From: Patescibacteria group bacterium
Lineage (GTDB): Bacteria > Patescibacteriota > Minisyncoccia > Minisyncoccales > DG-74-1
Assembly (NCBI GenBank): GCA_030016465.1
Contig: JASEJL010000052.1
Span: 1 to 5,675 of the forward strand
Length of the DNA: 5,675 bases
Direction of reading: 5' to 3'
The position numbers were made by a program, and so were the translations under genes. The notes below the pieces were generated by a model. It saw only the letters and a program-made list of their open reading frames with translations, was not told the DNA's origin and made no database searches. This document shows, piece by piece, positions 4,727-5,675 of this stretch. The number at the start of each line of letters is the position of its first letter. The stretch's first letter is position 1.

Positions 4727-5675
4727 ATGAGTAATCCATTTGAAAAACCAGGAGGAGAATTGGAACTAAAAAAAACAGAAGAATCAGGAAAACTAGAAGG
4801 GGAGCAGATATCAAAAGAGAAAGCGCCAGAAGAGAAATTTCTGGAGGAAATTCTTAAAGAGAAAAGAAACGATTATATTTCTGGCTATAGAGAATATTGT
4901 AGAACCTTTGGTAAAATGAAAAAAAAAGATTTGAAGAAATTTGAAGAGGCAATTGAGCTGGCCAGAAAATATATTAAACCAGGAGATAGTGAGATATTAA
5001 AAGACAAGGGCTCTCCTCAATATTCGGAAGCCGTAAAGAGAAAAGAAAATTTTATTGAAAAATTGGTAGAAAACAGAATAGAAGAAAAGAAGGCAGAAGC
5101 AATTTATAATACTGAACTGAAGAAGGCAGAATACGATAGAGCAAAAGAAGAATTAGGTAAAGAGTGGGTAGCTGAAGGTAAAGAGGAAGCTGAAATTTTT
5201 CAGAAATTGATTCTTGAAGAAAGAGAAATTTTAAATAAAGCAAAAGTTGAAAGCTGGCCGCCAAAGGAAAAGGGAATTTTCAAAAAAGGACTGGAATGGT
5301 GGATGCGAAGAAGTTCGGCAACCAGGTTATTAATTTCTACTGGCTTGGTAACCGGAGTGGTGGCAGCGAGTGGCGGATTTAGCGCGCCGGCAATTCCTTT
5401 ATTCGCCGGTCAACGTTATCTAAGAGGGGCCGCAGCAATTTTGGTTGGTAAATTAGCCGGCAAAGGTGTTGATTGGGTGATGGAAAAGAGGATAAAAGCC
5501 AAAGAAGCAGCAGCTTTAAGCGAATTGAAAGAGGAATTTTCTGTGGAAAAATTAAAAGAAATTGATAAAAAATATGAGAAGATTTTAGAAAAAACTATTG
5601 GAAAAAGACGGAAAAAACTTATTTTTAAAGCAGGAGTAATGGCAGCTGCTGGTCTTGGCACGATTATTGGTTTAA
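4727..5675 (+). CDS. Hypothetical coiled-coil membrane protein, 3' end beyond the window
   Basis: An uninterrupted frame of 316 codons starts at 4727 and is still open at the right edge. The product begins MSNPFEKPGGELELKKTEES, with no signal peptide. Residues about 10-175 are highly charged, Glu/Lys-rich and mostly helical, with coiled-coil character strongest around 100-170. The composition then changes: about 200-227 is a Gly/Ala/Ser-rich hydrophobic stretch (LLISTGLVTGVVAASGGFSA), followed by a second moderately hydrophobic stretch (about 233-245), another charged helical part (253-297), and a third hydrophobic run starting at 299 that is cut by the window end. I do not recognise the family. 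The layout resembles large hypothetical proteins common in Patescibacteria, with a cytoplasmic coiled-coil head and several membrane hairpins. It lies 77 nt after rpsT with its own ribosome site. Frames on the opposite strand here are shadows of this gene. Confidence 0.82.
   Translation, partial: MSNPFEKPGGELELKKTEESGKLEGEQISKEKAPEEKFLEEILKEKRNDYISGYREYCRTFGKMKKKDLKKFEEAIELARKYIKPGDSEILKDKGSPQYSEAVKRKENFIEKLVENRIEEKKAEAIYNTELKKAEYDRAKEELGKEWVAEGKEEAEIFQKLILEEREILNKAKVESWPPKEKGIFKKGLEWWMRRSSATRLLISTGLVTGVVAASGGFSAPAIPLFAGQRYLRGAAAILVGKLAGKGVDWVMEKRIKAKEAAALSELKEEFSVEKLKEIDKKYEKILEKTIGKRRKKLIFKAGVMAAAGLGTIIGL

Noticed and set aside
5052..5661. Two minus-strand frames (5052-5264 and 5416-5661)
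   Set aside because: Both are mirror images of the Lys/Glu-rich and Ala-rich codons of the long open plus-strand gene that starts at 4727.
1..5675. UGA recoding (code 25), as in some Patescibacteria
   Set aside because: No gene here needs in-frame TGA to stay open, and tryptophans in these proteins are read from TGG, so there is no sign of recoding. The absence of TGA stops in so few genes is not evidence.

Overview
The window is AT-rich and densely packed, with short lysine/glutamate-rich proteins. The combination suggests a Candidate Phyla Radiation (Patescibacteria) chromosome, most likely a Parcubacteria-like lineage. Three things point that way: a chromosomal two-gene cassette of a small coiled-coil protein plus a TraD/VirD4-like membrane ATPase, which I recall as characteristic of these genomes; an Ala/Lys-rich hypothetical membrane protein of a type common there; and a simple rpsT setting. 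The assignment is inferred from gene content and composition, not from a marker tree. All five long complete genes and the short hicB-like gene end in TAA or TAG.

Layout. Bases 1-32 (minus) hold the first codons of a gene that continues off the left edge behind a good Shine-Dalgarno. Bases 115-2956 (minus) are an apparent two-gene operon: a 138-aa coiled-coil protein, then an 804-aa membrane-anchored P-loop ATPase of the conjugative coupling-protein type. Bases 2957-3052 are a divergent promoter region with two extended -10 boxes, each exactly 13 nt from its start codon. Bases 3053-3914 (plus) are an overlapping nucleotidyltransferase and DUF86 pair, a type VII MntA/HepT toxin-antitoxin module. 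Bases 3915-4191 contain no gene but hold a GC-rich compound palindrome resembling the ends of IS200/IS605-type elements, followed by a decayed partial copy of its left side. Bases 4192-4362 hold a small HicB-like antitoxin with no intact HicA partner, leading straight into rpsT (ribosomal protein S20, 4392-4649). From 4727 to the right edge runs an open reading frame for a charged coiled-coil protein with hydrophobic segments, cut by the window end.

How the parts relate. The ATPase cassette probably forms a membrane DNA-translocation or pilus-related machine, but no relaxase or VirB-type gene is visible, so its substrate is unknown. The MntA/HepT pair, the orphan HicB-like gene and the palindromic remnant together make a small island of mobile or selfish DNA lodged between the ATPase operon and the housekeeping gene rpsT. 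The ribosomal gene may partly depend on transcription coming from that island.
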